From Azolla caroliniana (taxonomy: Eukaryota > Polypodiophyta), in the NCBI GenBank assembly GCA_043228905.1, contig JBHGNT010000016.1:12090001-12154000 (forward strand): a DNA stretch of 64,000 nt. The letters are read 5' to 3'. Under the pieces are notes generated by a model. It made no database searches. It had not been told where the DNA came from and saw only the letters and a program-made list of their open reading frames with translations. Each line of letters begins with the position of its first letter. Position 1 is the stretch's first letter. Of the stretch, positions 44,942-57,447 are shown in pieces. A program made the translations under genes and the position numbers.

Positions 44942-46225
44942 ATGGAAAATCAACCGGAGGCTAGCAACATGATGATGATGTTCGAGCGCATGCTACAAGA
45001 ACAACACGCGATGTCGGAGATAGCAGCATCAGTGGAGCGGCTCGTGCAACGAAACGGGCAATTCAACGGGAAAGACATGTCGCGGTATCTTTAGGACTAC
45101 AAGGCGGAGATGCTACGGTGCGGAATATTGGAAGGACTGCAAGTGACGTCCTTCAACCGAGTGGCGACCGACGGGCTTCAAGCAAGCATCCATGGGCTAC
45201 GACAACAAAATCCGACATGGGAGGCGTTTGAAGAAGAGCTAAAGAGGATGTTCGCCATCGAGGATTCCTCCAAGGCGACGCAAAGGGGATTCGAAGATTG
45301 GGTGGAGACGCCGGACAAGGGATTGAAGGTCGTTGATGTGTTTTCGGCATTCGAAAGCCGGTTCGGGAGGTTTTCCACGAGAGATCAAGCTATCCTCGTA
45401 CCGGACAAGGTGATCATGTTCTTGCGAGCCGTGGACGTCCGGGACCGGAAAGATCTCGGAGTGCTCTTGGAGGACACGACCACGGAGAGTGGCCTCACTG
45501 AAACATGGGAAAGCATGCGGGATATTGTCGCGCGATACACGAAGAGGGGGCAATGGCTTGCCAACGAGGAAAAGAGGGTTTCGGAACTGATTCTGAAACT
45601 GAGAACCGGATTGGAAGACCATCAACCGAGGGCTCGGGAGACTACAACCGAGAAGGGGATTGATGCATCTACGGTGGAGCAACTATTGAAGGAGATGGAG
45701 AATCTGAAGATCGCTATGGTGAAGAAGTCGGATGACCGCCCCACAAGCTCCAAGTATACGGACCGACGATGCATATGGTGTGATAGCGCCGAACACGATC
45801 GGAGGGATTGCGACGAGCATAAGGAGGCGCTACGGCGGGATCTCATCTACTACGAGGGAAACCGGATTCATTCGATGGACTCTCGGAAGCCACTCCGACC
45901 GAACTTCCGGAAAGGCGGCATGAAGAAGGTGCTCGAGGAGGAATTGGCGGCAAGAAGCAACTATGTGACAACCGCGGGAATATGTGTCGGGGAGTCATCG
46001 AGCGCAAAGACGTCTTTTTGGCCGGAAGTTCTAGAAAACACCGAGAAAACCGACTCCAACGAGATCTGAAGCACCGCGGAAGGCGTCCGGGAAGCTACGG
46101 GATGGGAGTGCCCTGTCAAGAAGAATAGCGTATACGCCCTGTGTCAATTGCATGAGGTGTATGTGGACGAGAAACGACGACGCATGGAGGATGCGGCCGG
46201 GCCATCGAAGATACCGGAAAGCTAG
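44942..46225 (+). pseudogene. G gag
   Basis: Frame from ATG 44942 (MENQPEASNMMMMFERMLQ), stopped by TAG at 45092-45094, reopening to a 319-codon stretch 45110-46069 with a gypsy-type gag core (WEAFEEELKRMFAIED, FSAFESRFGRF) and a CxxC...H...C knuckle (CIWCDSAEHDRRDC near 45770). Further in-frame stops are TGA 46067-46069 and TAG 46223-46225. The later segment (46301 onward) still reads as the gag-protease link. Confidence 0.8.
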
Positions 46226-46539
46226 AACTCTGGAGGTAAGGGAAAAGAAAAGGCGACTCCGGCATTCAAGCTCGCCTCGGACATAGAACAACAAACCGAC
46301 TTGAAAAGAGTGTTCGAGGAAAGAATCTTGGATAGCCGGGTAGATTTCTCACTTCGGGAGCTACTCGGAATAGCAAAGAAGGAGTTCCACGATCTTCTCG
46401 TGGATCTCGTGAAGCGAAAAAGACAAAGTACGGAGGAAAATGCTCCAAGGGTGAGTGCGAACACCGTTTTAATGAACGACACCGAAGTGGAGGACGAAAT
46501 TCCGAACTCCCACTATACAAGGGCCACATTGGGCACGCG

Positions 46540-46985
46540 CGACTACGGAGACTCCGGTCCGAATCGGCAACATCAAAGAACCCGTGCTAGCATTGATTGA
46601 TCACGGATCGGAGATCAACTTGATGTCCAAGGAGTTCTACTAGAAGGGGAAGTGGCCTATTAACACCAACCATGGATGGAAGATTCGGGCGGCCACCAAA
46701 GCAACGGAAGATCTATTTGCGGCTTGTCCGGATGTGACGGTGAAGATCGGGGATGTCGAGATCGACCAAAATTTCTTCGTGCAAGATGAGGTTTCACATT
46801 CCGTCATCCTCGGCCAACCCTTTATCACGGCATCATGGATGAAGACGAAGGTGCTCGATAGCGGTGCGGCTTTTGCGCGAATTCGGAGCCAAAACGGTGG
46901 GAAATCCGTCCAATTCCTAACGGTGCCGGCAAATCACAAAAGGAACAAGAGGGAACTCTTGTCCCAAGTGAGAATGGATTTTTAA
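46540..46985 (+). pseudogene. G aspartic protease
   Basis: VLALIDHGSEINLMSKEFY at about 46585-46640, then VILGQPFITASW near 46805, fits a retropepsin (flap and second conserved ILG motif). The active site reads Asp-His-Gly instead of the usual Asp-Ser/Thr-Gly. It is one nucleotide out of frame with gag and contains TAG at 46641-46643. Confidence 0.75.
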
Positions 46986-47101
46986 AGCAAACTGTTCCGG
47001 AGTGGGGAAGTGATAGTTCGAGAAGCCCTGATACCCCAGACAGGAAGAAAACTCTCGGAGCAAAACATGTACGAATCGGTTCGGATGGGGCATCTACGTA
47101 C

Positions 47102-50100
47102 ATGACCGTAACCGGAGGATTGAAGAAAGGATACCGACAAGTGGAGGATAAGTTGCGGTCGGCATCAATAATAAAAGAAGATGAAGAAATCATGGGGATA
47201 GTCGAAGAAGTGTTCTATGGGAGCACGCTACAACGACTTGAAGAGCTTGCGGAAGATAAAAGCCAAGGGAACCGGGTAGTCCCGGTGGAATCGGTCGAGA
47301 TGTATGAGATCATTGCGAAAATGGAGCCGGATACGCTCCGCAAAGAAGAAGCAATGGTAAGTACGAAATACAAGACCGTGGAGAAGAAGGTGAAACCGGC
47401 CGTGGGACCACTACCCGCCGATAGCGAACAAAAGAGGAAAGAAGTCTCGGGAGATCCGACACTTCGGAAGTTCGTGGATATCGGACATGCCTTCACGGAT
47501 GAGACCCGGAAGAAACTTCGGATCGGTGGAGGTGGGTTCCTATTACAAAAAGATGAAGAACGGTTTCGCGAGATGTTGGAGCAACACGGCAAAGCGTTTG
47601 CATTTACATAAAGGGAGATAGGGTGCGTCGATCCGAGAATAGTGGAGCCGATGGTGATCTTCACGATTGACCATGTATCGTGGAACCTGAAGCTGATTCC
47701 GGTGCCACGAGCGCATATTCCGAAAGTCATTGACTTGCTCAAGGAGAAGGTGGCGATGGGGATTCTAGAGCCATCAACTGCTCCGTACTCAAATCGATGG
47801 TTTACGGTTCCGAAGAAGAATGGGTCACTCCGATTTATCCAAGACTTGCAACCGGTGAATAAGGTCACGATCCGGAACTCGGGAGTCAGTCCGATAGTGG
47901 ACGAATTTGCGGAAGCTTTTGCCGGTCGTGCGATATACTCCATCGGAGACCTATACTCGGGGTATGACCAATTCCAACTAGCCGTGGAGAGCCGAGACAT
48001 CACAACCATGCGAACACCGATAGGATTAGTCCGAATGTGCACACTACCACAAGGAGCGACAAACTCGGTTGCTCATATGATGAACGCGATGAACAAGGTG
48101 CTTCGAGACTGCATTCCGGAGATAACGATGCCGTTCCTCGATGACATTCCGATGAAAGGATGCGCGGTAGAAGAAAAAGATGAGACTATGGATGATCGGG
48201 GATGCCGAAAGTTCGTGGTCGACCATATTCATGATTGCGAGAAAGTGTTGCGAAAGCTAGAAGATGTGCACCTAACACTTTCCGGGGAGAAATCGGCATT
48301 CGGGCAAGAAGAAATATTGGTGGTCGGACATCTATGTGGGCCCTACGGCTGAAGACCGTCACCAACAAAGATCGATGTGATTCAAGCTATGGAGGAAGTA
48401 TGCGAGTCAACATCCGAAGTCCGAAGGTTTCTCGGTGCATGTGCATTCTATCACATATGGATTCCGCACTATGCACATATAGCGGACCCGCTCTACCACT
48501 TGTTGCGGAAAGGTAAGAAATTCGAATGGAAACTGAAACACACCAAAGCCATGAAGAAATTGAAGAAGACACTTCGAAGGGCGGAAGCACTTAAGAAGCC
48601 GAGCTACGACCGACCGATCATAGTAACGGTTGATACAAGTCCAACCGGTATCGGGTGGGTCATCAATCAAGCCGACTCGGATGGTTCGCGGTATCCGATC
48701 CGATTCGGAGCAAAGGTTCTCAACGAAAGGCAACGTGGCTATGCACAAGTCAAAAGAGAACTGTGGGGAGTCGTGTCGGCGATAAAATCGAATCGGGATT
48801 ATTTGATCGGAGCCGAAGTGGTAATCGAGACGGATTGTCTTCCGATACTCGGGATGATGCGGTGTTGTACGATACCGGATGTAGCTATGCTAAGGTGGGT
48901 TGCATATGTCAAGTCGCTTAATCCGGAGGTTCGACACATCTCGGGGAAGGACAACGCGGTAACGGATATGTTATCAAGGGCTCGGTTCGGAGATGACATA
49001 ACCGAATCGGATAATGAAGAAGTTTCTGAAGACTACTTCGTGTCGGAGCACATATGCCGAGTGAACGTAATCCGAGAATTCCGGGAAGAAGAATACGAGG
49101 GAGAAAGCTTGATGATCGGAAAGATGTTACAAGAGGCCGAGGACTCAACAAACGATAAAGGAAGAAGAGCCGAGATCCAAAGGAAGAAGAGGCAAGTCCA
49201 AAAGTTCTTCTTGGAAAACGGATTAATATGGAGGGCGCCGAAAAGACCGGATGGTATACCACTTCGAGTAGTCGGGACAAAAGAGCAACGAAACCGGATA
49301 ATGTTCGAGTTTCACGAATCCGATTGGGCTGGACATCGAGGAACATGGGCAACATTTGTGAAGATCAAGCAAAAATATTGGTGGAAGAAAATGTACAAAG
49401 ATGTCGCGGAGTTCACGGAAAGCTGCGAGAAATGTCAAGTTTACTCCGGGGTTCGACATCGAGATGAGTTACATCCGACATTCTCACCGACAATCAACTT
49501 CAAGTGGATGGTCGACATAGTGGCTATGCCGACCGAGATCGGACAAAAGAAATACTTGGTATTAGCTCGGGAAGATCTCACGAATCAAGTAGAAGGTCGA
49601 GCGCTTCAGAGGAAAACGTGTTCCGCGGTATGCCAATTTCTTTTGGAGGAAGTATTTTGCAGGTACGGGTGCGTAGGGCAAGTGATTGCGGACCGGGGAG
49701 AACTCAACTCGGACAAAGCTAGGGGATTCTTCGCCAAACACGGAGTTCGGTTATCGCTAACAACGGCATACAATCCGGAGGCCAACGGGAAAATCGAACG
49801 AGGACATAGTCCGATCATGAAAGCACTTGCGAAGGCATGCGATGGAAAGGTGAAGGATTGGCCGCAGATGCTTCCGTATGCACTATGGGCGGATCGAACG
49901 ACGCATAGCTCCGTAACCGGTTACATGCCGGTAGAACTCATGACCGGACAAGCATCGGTAATGCCGACGGAAACCGCGATCGCAACATGGACAGTGCTAC
50001 CGTGGAAGGAAGAGATGAGCCGGGAAGAACTACTAGCGGTCCGGATACGACAACTAGAGGGAAGACCAGTAGACATAGCGGAAGCAATACGCCGACAACA

Positions 50101-50574
50101 AGAAGCACGGTTCCGGAACAAAAGCCGGTTCGACACAAAGCACCGACTACGACCGAGGAGGATTGAAGAAGGAGATTGGGTGATCGTCTATGACGGTAGT
50201 TTGGACCATTAACATACAACGATGCGGAAATTCGCAGAAAGGTGGTTCGGGCCATACGAGGTTCGGAAAGTCTTCGACAACGGAACGTACCGATTGCCCG
50301 AGTTGGATGGAACAATACTACGAGTGCCTATAGCCAGGAAGCGGGTGAAGATTTTCAAGAAGCGGACCGACGACAAACCCTATGTGATCCAAGCCAAGGC
50401 CGACAACGAGGAGCAATCGGATGAAAACCACGGTGATGCGGGAAGCGAAGAAAGTGAATTACAACTCATAGTCGACATTAGGGGAGAATCGGAGGAAGCT
50501 TTGGGTGAAGACGGATATGAGGAATCGAGAACTTCGGCACATACCGGAGGATGTGCGGGTTCGGAGGGGGCGAG
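47102..50574 (+). pseudogene. G pol: RT, RNase H, integrase, GPY/F
   Basis: One frame with TAA (47609), TGA (48350) and TAA (50210) nonsense codons. RT: HIPKVIDLLKEK, LRFIQDLQPVNKVT near 47830, LPQGATNSVAHMM, catalytic FLDDIPMKG near 48135. RNase H: IVTVDTSPTGIGW near 48625, ETDCLPILGMM, HISGKDNAVTDMLSR. Integrase: zinc HESDWAGHRG...CEKCQ near 49310-49435, catalytic Asp in VDIVAMP and ADRGELNSD, Glu in NGKIERGH near 49790. WFGPYEVRKVFDNGTYRLPE near 50250 is the GPY/F module. Polypurine tract GGAGGGGGCGAG ends at 50574. The integrase resembles gypsy lineages I associate from memory with fungi and early land plants; unverified. Confidence 0.9.
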
Positions 50575-51297
50575 TGTCGTAGTGTATTCCACACACTACG
50601 TGAAAACCATAAAATAATATATCCGATTTTAGATACATATAAATAAATAAATAATATATCAAAATATTTATCACGTGCATAAGGCAAGATTTGAACCCTA
50701 TACCTCCACATAGCCAAACCTCAACTTTACCATTATGCTACCTTATCTTTAGTGTTCTACAAATAGATTTAATAACTATAATTGCTTTATTTGTTGTGCC
50801 TACCTTTATTAAAAGGTAAATCATGCATTTTTAGAGTGCGTGAATATTTTATAGAAAAACGCAAGCAACTAAAAAGTGACTCATGCACATCTAGCGTGCA
50901 TGAGCACTATATTTAGCAAATAAAAGCAAGGATTAGAAAAGCATCACATGCACATTTAGTGTGCATGAACATATTAGAAAAAGCATGTAGCTATGCTTAG
51001 TCTCTCCCATCACTATATAAGGATGGGGAGCACATTGTAGTTTTTGTTGATTATTTTTCTATAATGATCAATCAATCTAAAATATTCGCGGGATTCACGA
51101 ATTTGCTAAAATAATTCTCTCTTACTACCTAAATATTGACTAAATATACTAAACTCGTGGGATTCACAAGATTCTTATCTTATAACTCTTTATACCTATT
51201 CTTTACTAGCCTTATTTGTATTTTTCTTCCTCCTAGTCCAAAACCTCAACGGTTCCCACCCGACTCACGCAACGATCCGGAGCCGAAAGGCACGACA
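50575..51297 (+). repeat. G 3' LTR
   Basis: Same sequence as 44183-44902 apart from about six substitutions and an extra TTG-type 3-nt unit near 50794. Confidence 0.95.
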
Positions 51298-51616
51298 GCG
51301 TAAACCGGGAGGCCATTAGGAAAGATATTCCGTGAGGAATATATTTGGGAGTTAGTGTAGGAGCTCTTAAAGAGCATTGAAGTACGGTCAGTACTTCGGT
51401 CAGTCCTTCGAGGACTTGTATAAAAGTGTTCATGGAACACACATATGTGTAGAGGAGTGAATCGAGATCTTTTGTTGAATATAGTTCTTGTGTTTTCTCT
51501 CTCTCACTCTCGCTGTCTCTCCCACGTATACTGCGTAAGCTCAAGCTCTCCATTAAACCTAAGTTTTCTTCCTTCTGTTCCGTCTTCATACTTGCTTCTG
51601 CACGTTACTTCTTACA
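51298..51616 (+). repeat. P1 3' LTR, right piece
   Basis: Resumes with GCGTAAACCGGG (GCGT is G's target duplication) and ends ACTTCTTACA. It carries the same four inverted repeats (51363-51375, 51380-51396, 51402-51416, 51426-51440). Confidence 0.92.
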
Positions 51617-52180
51617 AAACCGTGATCCACCATGAAGGATTCGAACTTTCAGGTGCCTGCTTCAGCTCGTACAAGCTTTTCTTCCGCCGACATACCAAGT
51701 TCTCTTTACCTTTCTATACAAATCCTTCTAGTTGCTGTATGTAGATCTTAGAGGGTATCTTCTACCTCCATTCGACGTAGTCGGCTCTTGTTCGGATTCT
51801 TCTGTTGGCTCTTCGACCGAGTCGGATTCGGGTCCTCGTTCGGCCGACTGTCTTCTTTCAACTAGTTCCCCTTGTTCCTTAACTGGCTCCCGACTTTGTC
51901 GACTATCTATTCAGCCGACTGGTTTGTATTCGACTCTTTCCATAATAATCTTGTTCATTCTTTTGACTAGCTCGTTTAGTTCCGGCATCTTTGGCACGGT
52001 GTGTGACCGGCAATATTCCTCGAACTACCCTCTGTACTTCCCTCCATTATTTGTCCAAATAGCCTTCAACTTTTGTCTGGATTCTCTTTCCTCTCTTGCT
52101 TGGAATTCTTTGAAGACAGACAGGACAACACATTGTCCTTTGTCTTCAGTGTGGAAACTTGTAAAGAATCGGATATGATT
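51617..52180 (-). pseudogene. Old TNT1-like copia relic O, right part (integrase, linker, RT start)
   Basis: Starts with AAACC (right target duplication of P1). Reading leftward on the minus strand: an integrase remnant near 52150-51950 (FKEFQARERESRQKLKA), the acidic linker, then RT (YIQQLEGF, KSLYELKQAP) up to the insertion point. Compared with T, large parts of integrase and the linker are deleted, so O was already defective when P1 arrived. Confidence 0.8.
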
Positions 52181-52412
52181 CTTGTGTGGCGGAAGAGATG
52201 TTGTTATGTCTATGTATTAGAGGAAAGAGACGAGAGAAGAGAAAACACGATATAAATAGATAAAATAGAAAATAGAATACTCAAGAAGAAAGTGTATATT
52301 CACAAGGAGAATATGAGATACAAATGTAGCATTACAAGGAGTCACAACTGATTTAGTATGAAGTAGGAGAAGAGTGCTTTATATAAGGTCATCCTCTCTC
52401 TTCATCAACTCA
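52181..52412. other. No recognisable feature
   Basis: AT-rich 230 bp between relic O and the M3 3' LTR. It contains a TATATAAGG-like string near 52380. Confidence 0.4.
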
Positions 52413-52811
52413 TGTAAAAAGAATAGTACATGTGCGGAAGTGTAATAAACACAACCGGGTAACACCGACGAACACAAGAAGATTTAATGGAGAGCTTAAA
52501 CGACACAACGTATGCAGGAGAGATAGAGCAAAAAACACACAAAATAGATTCAAAATAATAACGTTGTGTACATAGAATGCGCTCAGAGAGCGCTTTTATT
52601 CAAGTCCATACGGACTGACAAAAGTACTGACTCGTACTTCAGTGCTCATTAATGAGCCTCCTACACTAACTCCCAAAATTATTCCTTCGCGGAATACCTA
52701 TCTAACGGCCTCTCGGTTTACGCACCACTACGACCGATAGTTGTGCACACGGTTTACGCACCCAGTCTACGCACTGGTTTACACAGCCAATGTTGAGCTT
52801 GTATCTCAACA
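52413..52811 (-). repeat. M3 3' LTR
   Basis: Minus-strand TGTTGAGATACAAG to TTTTTACA. Inverted repeats at 52644-52657, 52622-52639, 52603-52616 and 52579-52593, with minus-strand GAATAAAAG replacing the usual TATA. The polypurine tract CTTGAGGGGGAG is at 52812-52823 (minus strand). Confidence 0.9.
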
Positions 52812-55800
52812 CTCCCCCTCAAGCTCAACTTGAGGTTCCGCCTGCTCTTCCGGATCTTCGGTCCGACTTCTCCTCGCTTCACGCCTCGCTCGCGCTCCTC
52901 GATCCGTTCGATTCCGCGCGCCTTGACCCTTTCGGTCGGGTTGTCTACTCGTGTGGCCCTTCTCAACTCCCTTGCTATCGCGGTGTTGGCGCCTCTTTCG
53001 TTGCCCTTTCCTTCGCTTGGCCCTTAGTTGATTCGACACGTTTGAATCAAACATTTCGATTGAATCGGTCACTTCCGATTCATCTCCGCTTTCGCCCGAA
53101 TTGGCTGTCTCCAATTTGTCTTCTATCTTCAGGCCCTTGAGCACATCCGACCATGTCTTGGTCTTGGCCTTTTTGCCCTTCTTTGCTTTATCTCCCCCTA
53201 GTTGGGTTGTCTTCAGCTCTTCCCTGCGGTTGCTACCCCTTTCTTCTCCTTCGGCTTCTACAACTGACCCAAAATCAAATTCTTCATCCGACTCATGTTA
53301 GGAAACAGGTCCCTCCGGATGGGAAGTGAGAAGAACAGTACTGATGAGTAGCCGAAACTGGATGTGAACTACCCGGCTACGGAAGACCCGGTGAGAACCG
53401 GATGACGTGTGCCTGGCAAGCGCCGGATGATGCTGGCCCGGTGAGGAGTGCTGACCGGATGAAGGGGCATATTCGTAAATATGTTTTCTGAGAGTCCATC
53501 GGGGCTATATTTGTAAATAGCCAAAAAGTCATATTAGTATAAATATGACTTAGGGCAAACTTAGTACATGTTGTTGTTGTCATTCTTGTTGGCGCAAGAT
53601 TAGAGCGCGTAACTGTGTATAGAGAGAGTGAGAGAGAGGAAGAGGTCGTTGCCTCTGTTGTAACCGCCACCTGTGGCGAAGATAGAAAGCTCGAGGTCGT
53701 TGCTTCGTTGCTTTACCATTTGTACATTCTGACATAGTGACAGTTTGCAGTCTGTGGGCTGCCGTGGTTTTTTCCCTAGTTTGGGTTTTCCACGTTAACA
53801 TCCTGTGTTCTCTTCTCTCCATTGTGTCGTGCATTCATTTCTCGTTTTCTGTGTTTTTTGATTCTAAGCTCGGTTGTGGCCGAGCGTTGTTCATCGGGAG
53901 CGTGTGTTCCTATCAACTCGGCATCGCTTCTTTCATGCTCCTATTCCTGTCTCCCCCTCAAGTTCAGCGTGTTGAGGCGGCGCAACCCAAGCACACTCGA
54001 GAATTGCCGTAACTTGTCGAGGCCAAGGGGCTTGGTGAAGATGTCGGCAATCTGCCAACCTGTCGGAACATATACTAGTCCGACTTCACCGGAGAGGACA
54101 CGCTCGTGGACGAAATGGTAACGCACCTCAATGTGCTTGGTCCGAGCGTGGAAGACAGGGTTCTTCGCAAGTTGGATGCTGCTGAGGTTGTCACAATAGA
54201 TTGGCGTCGGAGCAGACACCTCCACATGCAGATCCTTGAGTAGTCTCTTGAGCCAAATGACTTCGCATGTAGCGACAACCACCCCTCGATATTCGGCCTC
54301 CGTGCTCGACAATGCTATTGTCGCTGCTTCTTACTATTGCACGCGATCGCCGCACTTCCCAATGAGAATGCGTATCCTGATGTTGATCTACAATCGCTGG
54401 CATTTCCGGCCCAATCGGCATCCGTGTAGCCAACTAACTGTTCGGCTACTCCTGCTTGATAAAGCAATTCCATGTCCTTAGTGCCGCTAACATATCACAA
54501 TATTCTTTGCGTGCACCAAAAATGTTCGGACATGGGTTGCGACATAAATTGACTGATCAAGCTGACCAGGTAACTAAGATCTGGCTGAGTGATCGTCAAA
54601 TAGATTAGGCTTCCGACGATCTGTCGGAACCGTGTCGGGTCGCATGCCTTCCCCGAATCTCAGCGAAGCTTTGCGTTTTTGTCCAGAGGGGTTGAGATGG
54701 ACTTACAATCTGCCATCCCAAACTTGAAGAGCATATTCAGCACGTAGTGACGTTGGTTGATCAATATGCCTTCGGGGGTGCGGATCACTTCGATCCCTAG
54801 GAAGTAATGAAGGTTGCCAAGATCTTTCATTTCGAACGATGCCGCAAATTGAGACTTTACACGGCCGATTTCATCTAGGTTGGCACCGGCGATGACTAGA
54901 TCATCAACATAAAGTAAGAGGATAACCGGGCCATGTCGACCTTGCCGAATGAACAATGAAGAGTCCGACTTCGATGGTGCAAACCCCATCTTATGCAACT
55001 GTTGCGTAATCTTCACGTTCTAAGCTCGTGGGGCTTGCTTAAGTCCGTATAATGACTTCTTCAATCGGCAAACTGCCGAAGTGTTCTGTTCGGATAGAAA
55101 TCTAGGGCGTTGTACCATGTACACCTGCTCCTGAAGATCGCCTTGCAAGAGCGCATTCTTTACATCCATCTGATGTAAGTGCTACCCCTTCGCCGCTGCC
55201 ACGGCCAGCAGAACACGGACAATGGTCATCTTCGGGACATGCGCAAAGGTCTCATCGTAATCAACGCCGTGCTTCTGCGCGTAGCCTTTCGCCACTAACC
55301 GGGCCTTGTATTGGTTGACTAAGCCGTCGGTGTTGTACTTCACCTTGTACACCCATCTGCATCCGATCGGCTTCACACCTTTAGGTGTGTCAACCAGGTC
55401 CCAAGTCTCATTGTTTAAAAACGCGTGCATCTCTTCCTTCATCGCGGCACGCCAGTTCGCGTCCTTCGCCGCTTCTACATAACTCTCTAGCTCATGCACT
55501 TCCGCCACTCGCGTCATGTACGCGTAATGATGCGCCATGTACTCGTTGTATCCGAAGCGCACCACGAGGTTCTTCTGGCAGGTTGATCGTCTTAATTGCT
55601 CATTAACCGATTTATAGGCCCTCTTGGCGGACACGGACTTCGTTTCTGGAGGTCCATCTTTGTTCTTCTCGGAGTTGGATTCGCTTCGGTCTGAATTGTC
55701 CTTATCAGTGCCGTACTCCAACATCTTCTTCTTTGCCTTCTCTTCGCCCATAAGCCGTCTCCTTGGCTTCTTGCTCGGGGAATGCACGACTGAGTCACCA

Positions 55801-57447
55801 CTACTCACCGGCTCTGTGTCTGACTGGTCATGCCGACTCAGTCGTGCATTCGGCCACTCAGATTAGACTCTCTTCAGGAGCTCCGATGTCTCCTTTGTCC
55901 TGAGGCATTTCAGCTTCGTTGACCTCTTCGTCAGTGATTGGAATGGAATCGTCAATGGATGGAGGTGAAGGCAAGTACCACGATGAGGACTCGTCGAACA
56001 CAACATCATCACGACTTACGCGAGCCTATTTGGTTTGGGGGTTATAACACTTATAACCATTCTGTTCGTCCGAGTAGCCAACCAAGATACACTTCTCGGC
56101 TTCAGCGTCAAGCTTCCTCTGTTTCTCCTTCGGCACATGTGCATACGCGATGCTATTGAAAACCCTCAAGTGTGCCAAGTTCGGCTTCTTCTTGAAGTAC
56201 AATTCATGTGGAGACACTCCATTAGTAGAACTCCGATTCTGCAAGTAAACATCTGTCCTCACAGTTTCAGCCCAATAAAATTTCGGCATATGCTTCTCTT
56301 CAAGCATTGCCTTGGCCGCCTCTTCGATCGTTTGATTCTTCCGCTCAACCACGCCGTTCTGCTCCGGCGTGTATCTACACGAGAATTCGCGTCGAATTCC
56401 CTCCTTCTGTAGACAACTCGAGAACTAGACAAAGAAGTACTTCTTCCCACCATCGAACCATAAGCACTTGATCTTACGTCCGATTTCCCGTTCTGCAAGG
56501 CTCTTTACCTTCAGGAAACACGCAAAACGCTCTTTTTCACGATCAAGTACGCCCAAGTGTGTCGAGTGAAGTCATCAATGAAGGTCATGAAATATCTGCT
56601 TCCACCGAGACTCACGTTATGTGCCGGTCCCCATACATCCAAATGGATCACATTGAGCGGATTTCGACTCCGGTAATGCTCATTGGGGAATGGAAGTCGG
56701 TGATGCTTTCCCAACTGACAGGCTTCGCAGACTAGGCCCTTTCGGCCACTAAATTTCGGCAAGCCGAAAACGATGTTTTTCGTCTGCATTTCTCGAAGCT
56801 TCGGGAAATTTACGTGGACGAACCGCTTGTGCCACAGGTCGATATCCGATTCTACCTTTTGCCCTTTCGCGAACATAGCAGTGCCTACGTCGTTGGTCTC
56901 GAGGATAAACATCCTCCCTTCACGGCGCCCTTGTGTGATAACTTTGCCTTCTTCTTCGATGTAGCACCCGAGATGTGTGAATTGAAGTTGCATCCCCTGG
57001 TCGACGATCTGTCCGATCGACACCAGGTTCTTGGTTATTGTCGGGACGTGTAGCATGTTCATGAGTTTCCCTTTCTGCCCGACGTGCCTAAGGGGAACTT
57101 CTCCGACATGTTGGATGCTATGCGAAGCATCGTCTCCGGTTTCGACCACTCTTTGTTTTTCCGGTTTCTCCAAGTACGAGAACCATTCCTTGTGACTCGT
57201 CATATGATTTGACACTCCAGAGTCAACATACCACACCTCGTTTGGTTTTGAGGTGTTCACCGCCATCGAATTTGCCTTGTGCTTCATTATGAAGGCTGGG
57301 TCCGATCCATTTTCGGCTTGTTCGGAGCCTTCCGCGTAGTGTGACCTTTGACGCCTATCTGCATCTCTTCCGCTTGACCCAACTTTGTCCGAATCGGCTC
57401 TTTTTTCCAGCACTCGCTTTTTATGTGGCCTTTCTTACCACAGTACC
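52806..57447 (-). pseudogene. M3 pol (protease to RNase H and C-terminal extension)
   Basis: From right to left: CCHC knuckle YCGKKGHIKSECWKK at 57430-57450, cut by T; VDSGVSNHMTSHKEW near 57220; HKRFVHVNF; FIDDFTRHTWAYL near 56560; integrase remainder 56026-56352; linker and RT start 55182-55808; RT LLLYVDDLVIAG near 54905; RNase H SSTEAEYRGVVVA at 54312 to DIFTKPLG near 54015. There are frameshifts near 56510 and between 55180 and 55016. After LRGRQE the frame, allowing for S plus its 5-bp duplication, continues open as DEEFDFGSVVEAEG, TWSDVLKGLK and an Arg-rich tail, ending ELEGEC at the LTR. Confidence 0.88.
53296..53915 (+). mobile_element. Solo LTR S of a TNT1-like copia
   Basis: 620 nt from TGTTAGGAAACAGGTCC to TTCCTATCA, flanked by ACTCA (53291-53295) and ACTCG (53916-53920), a target duplication with one change. 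Removing it restores the M3 frame and a sequence like the equivalent P1 site. There is no internal region, so it arose by LTR-LTR recombination. Its first 35 nt match the T LTRs and its last 150 nt match the LTR fragment at 62045-62188. Confidence 0.88.

Larger units (their letters stand above)
44183..51297 (+). mobile_element. Ty3/gypsy element G nested in P1 3' LTR
   Basis: 7115-bp element with LTRs 44183-44902 (720 nt) and 50575-51297 (723 nt). They differ by about six substitutions and one 3-nt indel (about 0.8%, hand count), the youngest insertion here. The target duplication is only 4 bp (GCGT at 44179-44182 and 51298-51301). Domain order gag-protease-RT-RNase H-integrase identifies Ty3/gypsy. 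The last part has a GPY/F module but I see no chromodomain. Despite its youth the coding region has seven or more nonsense codons. Confidence 0.95.
32827..51616 (+). mobile_element. Copia element P1 (host of two nested insertions)
   Basis: Complete Ty1/copia element bounded by LTRs 32827-33215 and 44095-44182 plus 51298-51616, with perfect 5-bp target duplication AAACC at 32822-32826 and 51617-51621. Without its insertions (M2 36593-42553 and G 44183-51297) it is about 5.7 kb. LTRs differ at about 12 substitutions in 389 nt (3%, hand count) plus a 14-nt insertion in the 3' LTR. It belongs to the same family as M1, M2 and M3. Confidence 0.93.

Noticed and set aside
46301-46600. Separate 99-codon gene inside G
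   Set aside because: It is the gag-protease link read in the gag frame until a one-nucleotide shift; not an independent gene.
33612-50212. RNA editing (U-to-C) restoring the many TGA/TAA/TAG codons
   Set aside because: Such stop-removing editing is known from organelles of some seed-free plants, not nuclear transposons; methylation-driven mutation explains the pattern more simply.
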